Shown here: positions 1 through 5,802 of the stretch, in pieces
How the letters are laid out: each line of letters opens with the position of its first letter
How positions within the stretch are numbered: the stretch's first letter is position 1
Source of the DNA: Bryobacterales bacterium
GTDB taxonomy: Bacteria; Acidobacteriota; Terriglobia; Bryobacterales; Bryobacteraceae
DNA length: 13,756 nucleotides
NCBI GenBank assembly: GCA_003164075.1
Contig: PLRZ01000640.1
Coordinates: forward strand, 5,893-19,648
Direction of reading: 5' to 3'
Translations under genes and position numbers: made by a program
The notes under the pieces: model-generated
Seen by the model: the letters and a program-made list of their open reading frames with translations, nothing else
What the model was told of the DNA's origin: nothing
The model's database searches: none

Positions 1-16
1 ACGAGTGTCTGCGCCA

Positions 17-79
17 CGTCATGGCTCAGCCCATTTTCCCCGCCGGGCTGAAATTGCGTGGCGACATCAGGAGTTCTCA
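17..79 (+). repeat. Degenerate copy of interspersed repeat family A
   Basis: The segment ends in CGACATCAGGAGTTCT (positions 62-77), the same end seen at 3130-3145, 10508-10523 and, on the other strand, near 13684-13699. Its left part, read on the minus strand, contains GGGGAAAATGGGCTGAGCCA, which recurs almost exactly on the plus strand at 10350-10368 with one change. Relative to the other copies this one is rearranged: the GAGCCAT module is in the opposite orientation to the CATCAGGAGTTCT module. It lies upstream of the promoter of the GAF-ANTAR operon and is non-coding. Confidence 0.6.
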
Positions 80-90
80 CCCTGACCCAC

Positions 91-119
91 TTGACAGAAT
101 CCCGCCAATCTCCTAATCT
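91..119 (+). promoter_or_regulatory. Sigma-70-type promoter of the GAF-ANTAR operon
   Basis: TTGACA at 91-96 is a perfect -35 box. It is followed at a 17-base spacer by TAATCT at 114-119, a weaker -10 that keeps the essential T, A and final T. A transcript from here would start near 126 and have a leader of about 170 bases before the ATG at 298. TATAGT at 123-128 is a better -10 hexamer, but no -35 lies at the right distance. The assignment is from sequence only. Confidence 0.4.
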
Positions 120-243
120 CGATATAGTATGGTACGTTTCAAGGTTGACGCACATCGCATGTACCCGGACGTTCCCTCTCTGGCAGTGATGGCCCGGCCT
201 TGTTGTTGTCGCTGTTGTTGATCTCCAATCCTTTTGCCTGAAC

Positions 244-270
244 CCGGACCGTTTTCGCAGAGCGGTCCGG
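244..270 (+). promoter_or_regulatory. Leader hairpin just upstream of the GAF-ANTAR start codon
   Basis: CCGGACCG (244-251) and CGGTCCGG (263-270) form a perfect 8-bp stem around an 11-base loop, followed by AGTTTTAG. The SD of the downstream gene begins 15 bases later. An upstream copy of ACCCGGAC at 163-170 duplicates the left arm (242-249), so it could compete for the right arm GTCCGG. That is the arrangement expected of an attenuator. ANTAR proteins bind RNA and prevent termination, so self-control of this operon is a reasonable inference. A canonical pair of ANTAR hexaloops is not evident. Confidence 0.4.
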
Positions 271-297
271 AGTTTTAGAAATTTGAGGAGGATTTAT

Positions 298-951
298 ATG
301 CAAGCGACGACACTTCCTTTCGCCGGTTCCCACGCCATCGTGCCCCTTCTGGAACTGGCCCTGGCGCAGACCAACGGACAAGGCGCCTACATCTACCGTT
401 TCGAACCGAATGAACCGTTTGCCACCCTGGCGACCTGGGCGGGACTGACGCCAGCGGAAAGCGATTGGCAGAATCTGAAAACCCCCGGCCACATTCTGCA
501 ACGCACCACCGCCGTAGTCCTCTATGAGCAGGCCTTCGGCGATTGGCGCTTCGAAAACCTGCCGGAATTCCGCAAGAACCGCTTCCCGGGCGTGGTCTCG
601 ATTCCCCTGCAGGATGGCGGAGAAGTTGTGGGCATCGCCAATTTCTGCCGCGCCCGTGCCATGGCGCTGCCGCCGCGGGAATTGTCGTTCCTGCTCAGTT
701 TGAGCCTGCCGCTGGGCGCGCTGCTGAACGGCGAGGCGGTGCGCGAGCGCCTGGAGCGCGCCACGCAATTGCTGGCCGACCGCAAAGTTCTGGAACGCGC
801 CAAAGGTCTGCTGCAAGCCAACCTGGGGTGGAGCGAAGAAGATGCCTACCTGCACATTCGCCGCCTCAGCCGGCAAAGCCGGATACCGATGCGCGACATT
901 GCGCGCGAAGTGATCGAGGCCGGTGGAGAGGCGCTGCCGCATGGCCAATGA
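298..951 (+). CDS. GAF-ANTAR transcription antitermination regulator
   Basis: This 217-residue cytoplasmic protein has an N-terminal GAF-like sensor (about 15-143) and a C-terminal ANTAR RNA-binding domain (about 155-208). The ANTAR domain shows its signature run DRKVLERAKGLL (161-172), then WSEEDAY (178-184) and the closing RDIAREVIEA (199-208). Proteins of this family dimerise, bind paired RNA hairpins in leaders and let polymerase pass terminators; the GAF part senses a small molecule or redox state. The ATG at 298 is preceded by GAGGAGG (285-291) with six bases of spacing, so it is preferred to an in-frame TTG at 283. Its stop overlaps the next gene by 11 bases, making it the first gene of a three-gene operon. 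The leader hairpin at 244-270 is a plausible target. The ligand cannot be read from the sequence. Confidence 0.88.
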   Translation: MQATTLPFAGSHAIVPLLELALAQTNGQGAYIYRFEPNEPFATLATWAGLTPAESDWQNLKTPGHILQRTTAVVLYEQAFGDWRFENLPEFRKNRFPGVVSIPLQDGGEVVGIANFCRARAMALPPRELSFLLSLSLPLGALLNGEAVRERLERATQLLADRKVLERAKGLLQANLGWSEEDAYLHIRRLSRQSRIPMRDIAREVIEAGGEALPHGQ

Positions 952-1804
952 AGGTCTCCCTACCCGCAAGGACTTCCTGCTCGCCATGGCCGGCGCGGCG
1001 CTCCTGCCGCACACGCTTCCCGCGCAGACCGGTCCCGGCAAGCTGCTGATTGTGGTGGCTCACCCCGATGACGAGTACGCCTGCGCCGCGACCACCTACC
1101 GGCTGGTGCGAGAGTTGGGCTGGACCGCCGACCAGGCGATCCTGACCGACGGCGAGTCGGGCTATCGATATGCCACGCTGGCCGAAGTCTTCTACGGCAC
1201 CGGCCTCACGCATGAGGGCGACGGCCGCGCCCGTCTGGCGGCCATTCGAAAGCAGGAAGCCGTGCGCGCCGGCAAGGTGCTGGGAATCCGGCAACATTAC
1301 TTCCTGGACCAGAAGGACGCCGGTTTCGCCACCGATGCCTCGTCGGCCGACAGCCGCAATTGGGACCGTCCGCGGCTGCGCGCGTTTCTCGACGATCTTC
1401 TGGCGGGGGAACGCTACGATGCCGTGTTCACGCTGCTTCCCACGGCCGAGACCCACGGCCATCATCGCGCCGCCACGCTGCTGGCCATGGAAGCAGTGTC
1501 CGCCATGCCGGAAGACCGCCGGCCGCTGGTCCTCGGCGTGGACGCGCGAGCCAAGGCCGCGGGGCCTGCCACATTCCGCGGCGCCGATCCGCTGCTGGTC
1601 TTCGACCGGACGGCGGCCTTCGGATATCGCAACGCGCTGAACTACCAGATCGTAGTGAACTGGGTCATCGCCGAGCATAAATCGCAGGGTCTGTTTCAAA
1701 TTGAGTACGGCAAGGCCGATTCGGAGCAGTTCTGGCTATTCGACATCAGCGGTCCGTACGCAGTCCAACGGGCACATTGCGGTCCGCTAGGAGCTCTCTT
1801 ATGA
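941..1804 (+). CDS. Exported LmbE/PIG-L family deacetylase
   Basis: The 287-residue product belongs to the zinc-dependent PIG-L/LmbE deacetylases, which remove acetyl groups from N-acetyl sugars and related amides. The metal-binding AHPDDE motif is at 40-45 (probable ligands His41 and Asp44). A second histidine cluster, THGHH, at 171-175 sits where the family supplies its third ligand. The N-terminus has TRKDFLLAMAGAALLP (8-23), resembling a Tat-type leader with RK instead of RR, and then LPAQT as a possible cleavage region, so export is likely. ATG 941 is chosen because GGAGAGG ends nine bases upstream. An in-frame GTG at 923 would place extra residues before the leader. The start lies inside the end of the regulator gene and the stop shares ATGA with the next start, so translation of all three is coupled. 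The substrate is unknown. Confidence 0.85.
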   Translation: MANEGLPTRKDFLLAMAGAALLPHTLPAQTGPGKLLIVVAHPDDEYACAATTYRLVRELGWTADQAILTDGESGYRYATLAEVFYGTGLTHEGDGRARLAAIRKQEAVRAGKVLGIRQHYFLDQKDAGFATDASSADSRNWDRPRLRAFLDDLLAGERYDAVFTLLPTAETHGHHRAATLLAMEAVSAMPEDRRPLVLGVDARAKAAGPATFRGADPLLVFDRTAAFGYRNALNYQIVVNWVIAEHKSQGLFQIEYGKADSEQFWLFDISGPYAVQRAHCGPLGALL

Positions 1805-3012
1805 AGACGCGTTTGGCTTTCACCGCAGGCAGTTTGTTGATGGTCTCCGCCGCCATGGCCCAGCCGCCGGCGGGCTTGTGGGACGCCACCGTCACGGTGA
1901 ACAACGTCGCGATTCCGTTTCGCTTCGAGCTTTCCGGCCAGGCGCCGAATCTCAAGGGCGCCTTCTTCAATGGCGACGAGAAAGTGCCCTCCACCGGCGG
2001 GCGATTCGAGAATGGCGCGCTGGTGCTGAACTTCGACCAGTACGCGTCCAAGCTCGATGCCACATGGAAAGACGGCGTGCTGGAAGGCCAGTACGGCCGG
2101 GCTAATCGCGGCTATGCCTTCCGCGCCACGCGGGCGGCCGCGCCGGCAACGGCGGCCCCTCAGGGGGATGTGCCCTCCATCGGGGGCCTGTGGGAGATCG
2201 AAACCAGGAGCGCCAAGGGTGAAGCGGCGTGGCGCTTTGTGGTGCGGCAGACAGGTGCGCAGGTGTCGGCCGCCATTTTGAGAGTGGATGGCGATACCGG
2301 AACCCTGCAGGGCACGTATCGCGACGGCAAGTTCGTGCTGAGCCACTTTTCGGGCGCGCGACCGCTGCTGCTGGAGGTCACTCCGGCGGCCGATGGCACT
2401 CTGGAACTCGTGCAGAATGGCCGGCAGAAACTGACCGCGGTGCGAACGGCGGAGGCCCGCGCCAAAGGCTTGCCCGAGCCCACCGACCCCGCGGCGCACA
2501 CCTCAGTCAAAGATCTCGCCGAGCCGTTCCATTTCAGTTTCCCGGACCTTTCGGGCAAGACGGTTGCCGACACGGACGCGCGTTTCCGCGACAAGGTTGT
2601 GATTGTCGCGATCGGCGGGAGCTGGTGCCCCAACTGTCACGACGAGGCGCCGTTCCTGGAAGCGTTGTACGAGAAATACCACGCTCGCGGTTTGGAAGTG
2701 GTGGGGCTCTTCTTCGAGGAAGCGGACCAGTTGAAAGATCCGGCGCGCGTCCGGGCATTCATCCGCCAGTATGGGCTGGAGTACCCGGTGCTGTTAGCCG
2801 GCGAGACTGGCGAACTGCACGCCAAGCTGCCGCAAGCCGTGAATCTGGATTGCTGGCCGACGACCTTTTTCCTGGGTCGCGACGGCCGGGTGCGCGAGGC
2901 CCACGCAGGCTTCGCCGCGCCCGCCAGCGGCGTCTTCCACGCCGATTTGGAAAAGGAAACGACAGCGTTGTTGGAGCGACTATTGGGTGAAAACTCCGTG
3001 GCCGCGCGGTAG
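1801..3012 (+). CDS. Secreted protein with C-terminal thioredoxin/TlpA-like domain
   Basis: This 403-residue protein has a Sec signal peptide (1-20, ending AMA before QPP). Residues 25-110 and 129-215 look like two copies of one beta-rich unit, each opening with GLW, and the C-terminal domain from about 240 is thioredoxin-like. The active-site motif WCPNC is at 275-279 and the cis-proline is probably Pro353 in CWPTTFF, as in TlpA/ResA proteins that reduce or transfer disulfides outside the cytoplasm. It is about twice the size of a plain TlpA protein because of the N-terminal units, whose function I do not recognise. AGGAG (1789-1793) is seven bases from the ATG, and the start overlaps the deacetylase stop by four bases. 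Exported thiol chemistry alongside an exported deacetylase under a GAF sensor hints at a shared envelope process, but that is inference. Confidence 0.87.
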   Translation: MKTRLAFTAGSLLMVSAAMAQPPAGLWDATVTVNNVAIPFRFELSGQAPNLKGAFFNGDEKVPSTGGRFENGALVLNFDQYASKLDATWKDGVLEGQYGRANRGYAFRATRAAAPATAAPQGDVPSIGGLWEIETRSAKGEAAWRFVVRQTGAQVSAAILRVDGDTGTLQGTYRDGKFVLSHFSGARPLLLEVTPAADGTLELVQNGRQKLTAVRTAEARAKGLPEPTDPAAHTSVKDLAEPFHFSFPDLSGKTVADTDARFRDKVVIVAIGGSWCPNCHDEAPFLEALYEKYHARGLEVVGLFFEEADQLKDPARVRAFIRQYGLEYPVLLAGETGELHAKLPQAVNLDCWPTTFFLGRDGRVREAHAGFAAPASGVFHADLEKETTALLERLLGENSVAAR

Positions 3013-3038
3013 GGAGCTGCTAAGAAATAAACTTGCCT

Positions 3039-3151
3039 AAGGTCAGACCTCCTGATCTCGGCCGGGGATTTCGGATAGTTGGGGAAATTGACCTGAGCCA
3101 TTCCCTTCGATGGCTCATTGCAAATTCCACGACATCAGGAGTTCTGAGGTT
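3039..3151 (+). repeat. Family A repeat unit with inverted ends
   Basis: The left end, 3039-3060, begins AAGGTCAGACCTCCTGA. The right end, 3130-3151, matches its reverse complement at 18 of 22 positions and contains CATCAGGAGTTCTGA. Between them lies CTGAGCCATTCCCTTCGATG (3093-3112), shared with the copies at 10359 and 13684-13756. The unit is about 113 bp and non-coding. It opens the 636-bp gene-free stretch after the thioredoxin-like gene. Compared with the right-edge copy it lacks the AGAGCTTCGCAGG segment in the middle. Confidence 0.7.
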
Positions 3152-3203
3152 ATTTCCACACAGGCCCTAAGGCCGGCGTTCGGAGAAATGAATGCGGAGA
3201 ACC

Positions 3204-3323
3204 GTGGGGCAGCCAATCCAGGCTGCAGCCGGCTTTTAGCCGGCTTTTTCGAGGTGCGGACAGTCGTCGACGGCGTGAAGAGCCGCCTGGAAAGGCGGCT
3301 GCAGGCAGGATTGCCTGCCCCAC
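3204..3323 (+). repeat. Family B hairpin element (GTGGGGCAG ... CTGCCCCAC)
   Basis: This 120-bp unit is bounded by GTGGGGCAG (3204-3212) and its exact reverse complement (3315-3323). Inside are three consecutive hairpins: AGCCGGCT twice around TTT (3227-3245) followed by TTTT; AGCCGCCT-GGAA-AGGCGGCT (3281-3300); and GCAGGCA-GGAT-TGCCTGC (3301-3318). The first hairpin resembles a rho-independent terminator and could end transcription of the operon that stops at 3012. The same nine-base termini bound the element at 10396-10484, so this is a family. No protein is encoded. It resembles REP or MITE-type repeats in build; mobility is inferred from the nested copy. Confidence 0.72.
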
Positions 3324-3364
3324 AACTAATGCAAAACGAGCGGCATTAGGCTTCAGCCCGCCGG

Positions 3365-3401
3365 CCGGAGTAAGTGTGAGGGAGCGCACCTCTCACTCCG
3401 G
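3365..3401 (+). repeat. Inverted repeat CCGGAGT/ACTCCGG
   Basis: A perfect seven-base inverted repeat (3365-3371 and 3395-3401) encloses a second pairing possibility, GTGAG with CTCAC. No T tract follows on either strand, so I do not call it a terminator. It belongs to the hairpin-rich gene-free stretch 3013-3648. Confidence 0.4.
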
Positions 3402-3437
3402 AAGGTCCAATCACCTAACTAACGATTGTTATTGGCG

Positions 3438-3488
3438 TACTATAACCCATTTCCAGGGTTGTGTTCGGCAGGGCGGAAACTTATAGTA
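3438..3488 (+). other. AT-rich inverted repeat TACTATAA ... TTATAGTA
   Basis: A perfect eight-base inverted repeat, 3438-3445 and 3481-3488, encloses an AACCC/GGGTT hairpin (3444-3460). The arms are markedly AT-rich against GC-rich surroundings. It could be a protein-binding site or a remnant end of a mobile unit. No gene or matching promoter element is adjacent. Confidence 0.35.
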
Positions 3489-3588
3489 AGTGCAGGCGGA
3501 AAAACGTCCTTGAGTTTTCGGTGGAACTGCCGGGCTGCGCATAGTTCGCCGGAAAGAGAACGTACCTCACGCGTCGAGGTGCGAACAA

Positions 3589-3633
3589 CCGGGTTCCGGT
3601 TCGGCTTCGCCAAAGGCCGCGCCGGACACCCGG
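3589..3633 (-). terminator. Possible terminator hairpin after the methyltransferase gene
   Basis: CCGGGT (3589-3594) pairs perfectly with ACCCGG (3628-3633), and TCCGG pairs with CCGGA inside with one bulged base. It lies 15 bases beyond the stop of the minus-strand methyltransferase gene. Only TTGTT follows on that strand, so an intrinsic terminator is possible but weak. Confidence 0.35.
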
Positions 3634-3648
3634 ACCAAGATGCCTGTC

Positions 3649-4581
3649 TTATTTTCTGCACACGGCTGTGAGGAATCGCCCATCCGGGCTGAGATGTTCC
3701 TTCAGAATCCGCAAGCCACCCTGTTCGCAGAGCAGCCAGCGGAATGCCTCGGGTGTGTAAGTGTATTGAAAATTCATGCCGATGCGTTCGCCGCGCTGGA
3801 GCGAAATCTCCTGTCCGGCGACGGTGGCCGAAAGGTCGCGTCCCGCGCGGAACGACCGGGTGATGAGGTGCAGGCCGTCGTGCCGGTCGTCGCGCTTCAA
3901 GTTGAAACGGATTTCGCCGTCGCTCTCGCCGATACCGACGTTGGCCAGCAAGGTGGAGAGGAATTTGCGCGCCGCCGGATTATCGCGCCGGGCCAGGGGT
4001 TGCTGTGCGTCGTGGATCTCGCCGTCGATGATCAGCCGGTCTTCGGGCTTCATGCATTGCGCCAGATAGCGGATTTCCGCCAGGGGGTCGAAGGATCCCA
4101 TGGTATTGCCGCTGAGAATGAACAGGCGCGGCGGGTCGGCGGCATCGGCGGCGTACACCAAGTGTACCGGGCTGGAAATGTCGGCCTTGATACCGACGGT
4201 TTCGATGTCTTCGTCGTCGGCGCCCGCGCAGGCCATTTCGAGCATCGCCTGGCTGGCATCCACGGGGAAGTAAAAGCACTCGTGGCCGCCCTTCTTAAGG
4301 GCATCCATCATCAGGCGGTCGCGCGCGCCGTCGCCGGCGCCGAAGCTGATCACCGGAACTTTGGCTTTGAAGTGCTGGGAGAGGTCGGCGCTGTTGGCGG
4401 CGAGTTCTTTCCAGGTCTCCCATAGACCGCCGTATAACTCGGCATGGCCGATGAGCGCGGACCACTCCACCGCGGACCGGGGAAACCAATAGAAGAATTT
4501 CTCAGGCAGGTCGCGCGCCTCGATCGCCTCCACGAACTCTTGGGCGATATCCGCCTCGGTAAGTACTACTTCGACTTTCAT
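3649..4581 (-). CDS. EgtD-family (Methyltransf_33) SAM-dependent methyltransferase
   Basis: This 310-residue protein carries the layout of the histidine-specific methyltransferase family: a SAM-binding loop ISFGAGDGARDRLMMDAL (78-95), VDAS (107-110) at the end of the second strand, LSGNTMGSFDP (156-166) where EgtD has its GSTIGNF-type motif, and DRLIIDGEIHD (181-191). EgtD makes hercynine by trimethylating histidine. Here the N-terminal TELPEYY-type segment of EgtD is absent, and no egtB or other ergothioneine gene is in the window, so the substrate is open. The ATG at 4581 has no clear SD. A GATAAT hexamer about 12 bases upstream would give a very short leader. A G-rich tract lies 31-51 bases upstream. 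The gene stands alone between repeat-rich regions. Confidence 0.78.
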   Translation of the reverse strand: MKVEVVLTEADIAQEFVEAIEARDLPEKFFYWFPRSAVEWSALIGHAELYGGLWETWKELAANSADLSQHFKAKVPVISFGAGDGARDRLMMDALKKGGHECFYFPVDASQAMLEMACAGADDEDIETVGIKADISSPVHLVYAADAADPPRLFILSGNTMGSFDPLAEIRYLAQCMKPEDRLIIDGEIHDAQQPLARRDNPAARKFLSTLLANVGIGESDGEIRFNLKRDDRHDGLHLITRSFRAGRDLSATVAGQEISLQRGERIGMNFQYTYTPEAFRWLLCEQGGLRILKEHLSPDGRFLTAVCRK

Positions 4582-4611
4582 ATGGAAGCTCTATTATCGC
4601 AGGTAGCGGTT

Positions 4612-4632
4612 GGGCGGGGGGTGGGAGCGGGG
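4612..4632 (+). other. G-quadruplex-type G-run cluster upstream of the methyltransferase gene
   Basis: GGG, six Gs, GGG and GGGG occur with loops of one, one and three bases (4612-4632), fitting the classic four-run quadruplex rule. The cluster is on the plus strand, the template strand for the minus-strand gene starting at 4581, within its likely promoter zone. Folding and function are inference. Confidence 0.45.
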
Positions 4633-4634
4633 AT

Positions 4635-4732
4635 TTCACCGCGGAGACGCTGAGAACGCAAGAGGGAATGGGCGTCTCGCACGCGCAACGCCTGACTCGT
4701 CTCCCACGGGTTGGCGCGCAGAGGGAGCAGAG
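4635..4732 (+). repeat. Dispersed repeat, left copy of an inverted pair
   Basis: The copy begins TTCACCGCGGAGACGCTGAG (4635-4654) and ends GCGCGCAGAGGGAGCAGAG (4714-4732). The same two ends occur in inverse orientation at 5664-5799, with one mismatch in the first and none in the second. The interior is also alignable (AAGAGGG..., GGGCGTCT..., GACTCGTCT...), with indels. It is non-coding. The CACCGCGGAG-type motif is one I know as a common dispersed element in environmental genomes. Confidence 0.65.
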
Positions 4733-4785
4733 GTAAGGTCCGTTAAAGCTGCGGTGACTGCGGATTGCAATGCACCGGCGGGTTT

Positions 4786-5130
4786 TTATTTGAAGTGGGA
4801 TCGGATTAAGTAGTCGAACGCCGCTTTTAGCACGATCCCAAGAAAGATCCCGACCAAACCGATGAATCCCCCTACTATGCCGATTACCACTTTCGCCGCA
4901 TGAACGTCCTGACTGATCTTTCCCAATTTCGCGCCTTGTTCTTTAGTCTGGTCCTTCAAGGATTCAACCGCTTCCGTTAACCTCCCAAGTTGGTGCTGTA
5001 TTGAACTTACCAGTTCAACAGTGTAGCTGTAGTCGCCGGACGGGAACTGTGGCGCAGTTGTAGGAAATGCCTCTGGAGTCGTTAGGTTTGGGACCTTCGG
5101 TCCTCGCGAACTCTTTCCGGATTCGGGCAT
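4786..5130 (-). CDS. Small coiled-coil/transmembrane protein
   Basis: This 114-residue protein has a polar N-terminus (1-35), a helical, probably coiled-coil, segment (about 38-78: SSIQHQLGRLTEAVESLKDQ and on) and one glycine-rich membrane segment (about 81-103), with a short basic tail RSHFK. The topology recalls XhlA-like and other small membrane-anchored coiled-coil proteins, but I do not recognise the family. The ATG at 5130 overlaps the stop of the upstream small gene as TGATG, and no SD precedes it, so translation by re-initiation is likely. A longer reading frame extends upstream to 5295 but would run through the other gene. The pair lies between inverted repeats, next to a transposase remnant, which suggests an acquired module. 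Confidence 0.6.
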   Translation of the reverse strand: MPESGKSSRGPKVPNLTTPEAFPTTAPQFPSGDYSYTVELVSSIQHQLGRLTEAVESLKDQTKEQGAKLGKISQDVHAAKVVIGIVGGFIGLVGIFLGIVLKAAFDYLIRSHFK

Positions 5131-5351
5131 CACGTGGCTTTGGCAGCGGTTTTTGCCGCGAGCCACTCCCAAAGATCTGGTTGAGCGCGACCGAAGTACC
5201 CCCTCACCGAAACGACAAAAAATGACAAAGTGTCTGTGATTCCAAGGGAATCGGACAAGTCTTTGGATGTTGTGGCGGGGGAATCGACAATCCACTTGCC
5301 GCTTTCAATTACGTAAAGACTTCCTGGGGCAATTTTGGCGGTGAGCGCCAT
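5130..5351 (-). CDS. Small hypothetical protein, coupled to the coiled-coil membrane protein
   Basis: The product is 73 residues if translation begins at the ATG at 5351, which has AGGA six bases upstream. An in-frame ATG at 5402 would add 17 residues but has no recognisable SD, and an in-frame stop (TAA) lies just above it. There is no signal peptide or membrane segment. The C-terminal half contains LSFFVVSVRGYFGRAQPDLW and then EWLAAK, an aromatic-rich stretch I cannot place in a family. The stop overlaps the next start by one base (TGATG), so the two genes form one translational unit. It might also be the tail of a longer protein truncated by rearrangement. Confidence 0.5.
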   Translation of the reverse strand: MALTAKIAPGSLYVIESGKWIVDSPATTSKDLSDSLGITDTLSFFVVSVRGYFGRAQPDLWEWLAAKTAAKAT

Positions 5352-5438
5352 TTGGATTCCTGGAGCCGAGTCTTGCAGTGCAACTAAAAAGAAGAGCGCC
5401 ATCCGCTTTTACGCTATCACAAAGATACCGGACGTGGA

Positions 5439-5630
5439 TTACGCCGCTAGGAGATCCGCAGGTTCCCGGACCCGCGCCGCGATCCCCGCCTCCATCGCAG
5501 ACGTAACGCGCAACTTGATGGGGACGCGGCAGAAGTTGTACCAAGCGAAGTGTAGACAGTATGCGGGCCACAGGTTCTCCGCTTTTTGCTGAAAGCCTTC
5601 GTCAGGCGGGTGAGGCGGCGCTTTTGACAC
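5439..5630 (-). pseudogene. C-terminal remnant of an IS1-like transposase, frameshifted
   Basis: On the minus strand, one frame gives RRLTRLTKAFSKK. After a one-base shift at the A run (T run 5583-5587 on the plus strand), the next frame gives AENLWPAYCLHFAWYNFCRV and later LRVTSAMEAGIA before a stop at 5439. The LT.AFSKK.EN ... YNF ... TPAM.AG order is the well-known C-terminal end of IS1/IS1-like transposases. Conserved TPAM is TSAM here, and the usual DHVW after the AG is degraded to ARVR. The rest of the gene is gone, replaced by the dispersed repeat at 5664. The shift would need -1 slippage at CAAAAAG; decay is more likely than programmed frameshifting. Confidence 0.68.
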
Positions 5631-5663
5631 AGCCCGGAATAGCGCCCCTCTCGAATCGCTCTT

Positions 5664-5799
5664 CTCTGCTCCCTCTGCGCGCGAACCCCGGGAAGACGAG
5701 TCATCCGCAACCTGCGCAGACGCCCTTTTCCCCCTCTTGACTCGTCGGACGGCTGCCTCGGCGAGTGTATCCTCCGCGTCTCAGCGCCTCCGCGGTGAA
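5664..5799 (-). repeat. Dispersed repeat, right copy of an inverted pair
   Basis: Read on the minus strand it begins TTCACCGCGGAGGCGCTGAG at 5799 and ends GCGCGCAGAGGGAGCAGAG at 5664, mirroring 4635-4732. It has about 38 extra bases relative to that copy. It fills the space between the fabI stop and the transposase remnant and contains no gene. Confidence 0.65.
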
Positions 5800-5802
5800 A
5801 AA

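Noticed and set aside
199..222. TTG/GTT-rich tract in the operon leader
   Set aside because: It is short and imperfect, and too irregular to support phase variation by repeat slippage.
244..270. Canonical ANTAR double-hexaloop target
   Set aside because: The loop is 11 bases, or five to seven with wobble pairs, and lacks the A-first, G-fourth hexaloop; only a plain attenuator-like stem can be supported.
139..1041. 300-codon minus-strand frame over the leader and regulator gene
   Set aside because: It is antisense to the GAF-ANTAR gene, which has a strong SD and conserved ANTAR residues.
3204..3323. CRISPR array
   Set aside because: The repeats are inverted hairpins of different sequence, not evenly spaced direct repeats with unique spacers.
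3110..3349. 79-codon plus-strand frame after the thioredoxin-like gene
   Set aside because: It lies wholly within interspersed repeats and hairpins.
3640..4425. 261-codon plus-strand frame opposite the methyltransferase
   Set aside because: The minus strand carries SAM-binding motifs. The plus frame resembles a mirror of a coding strand and has no SD.
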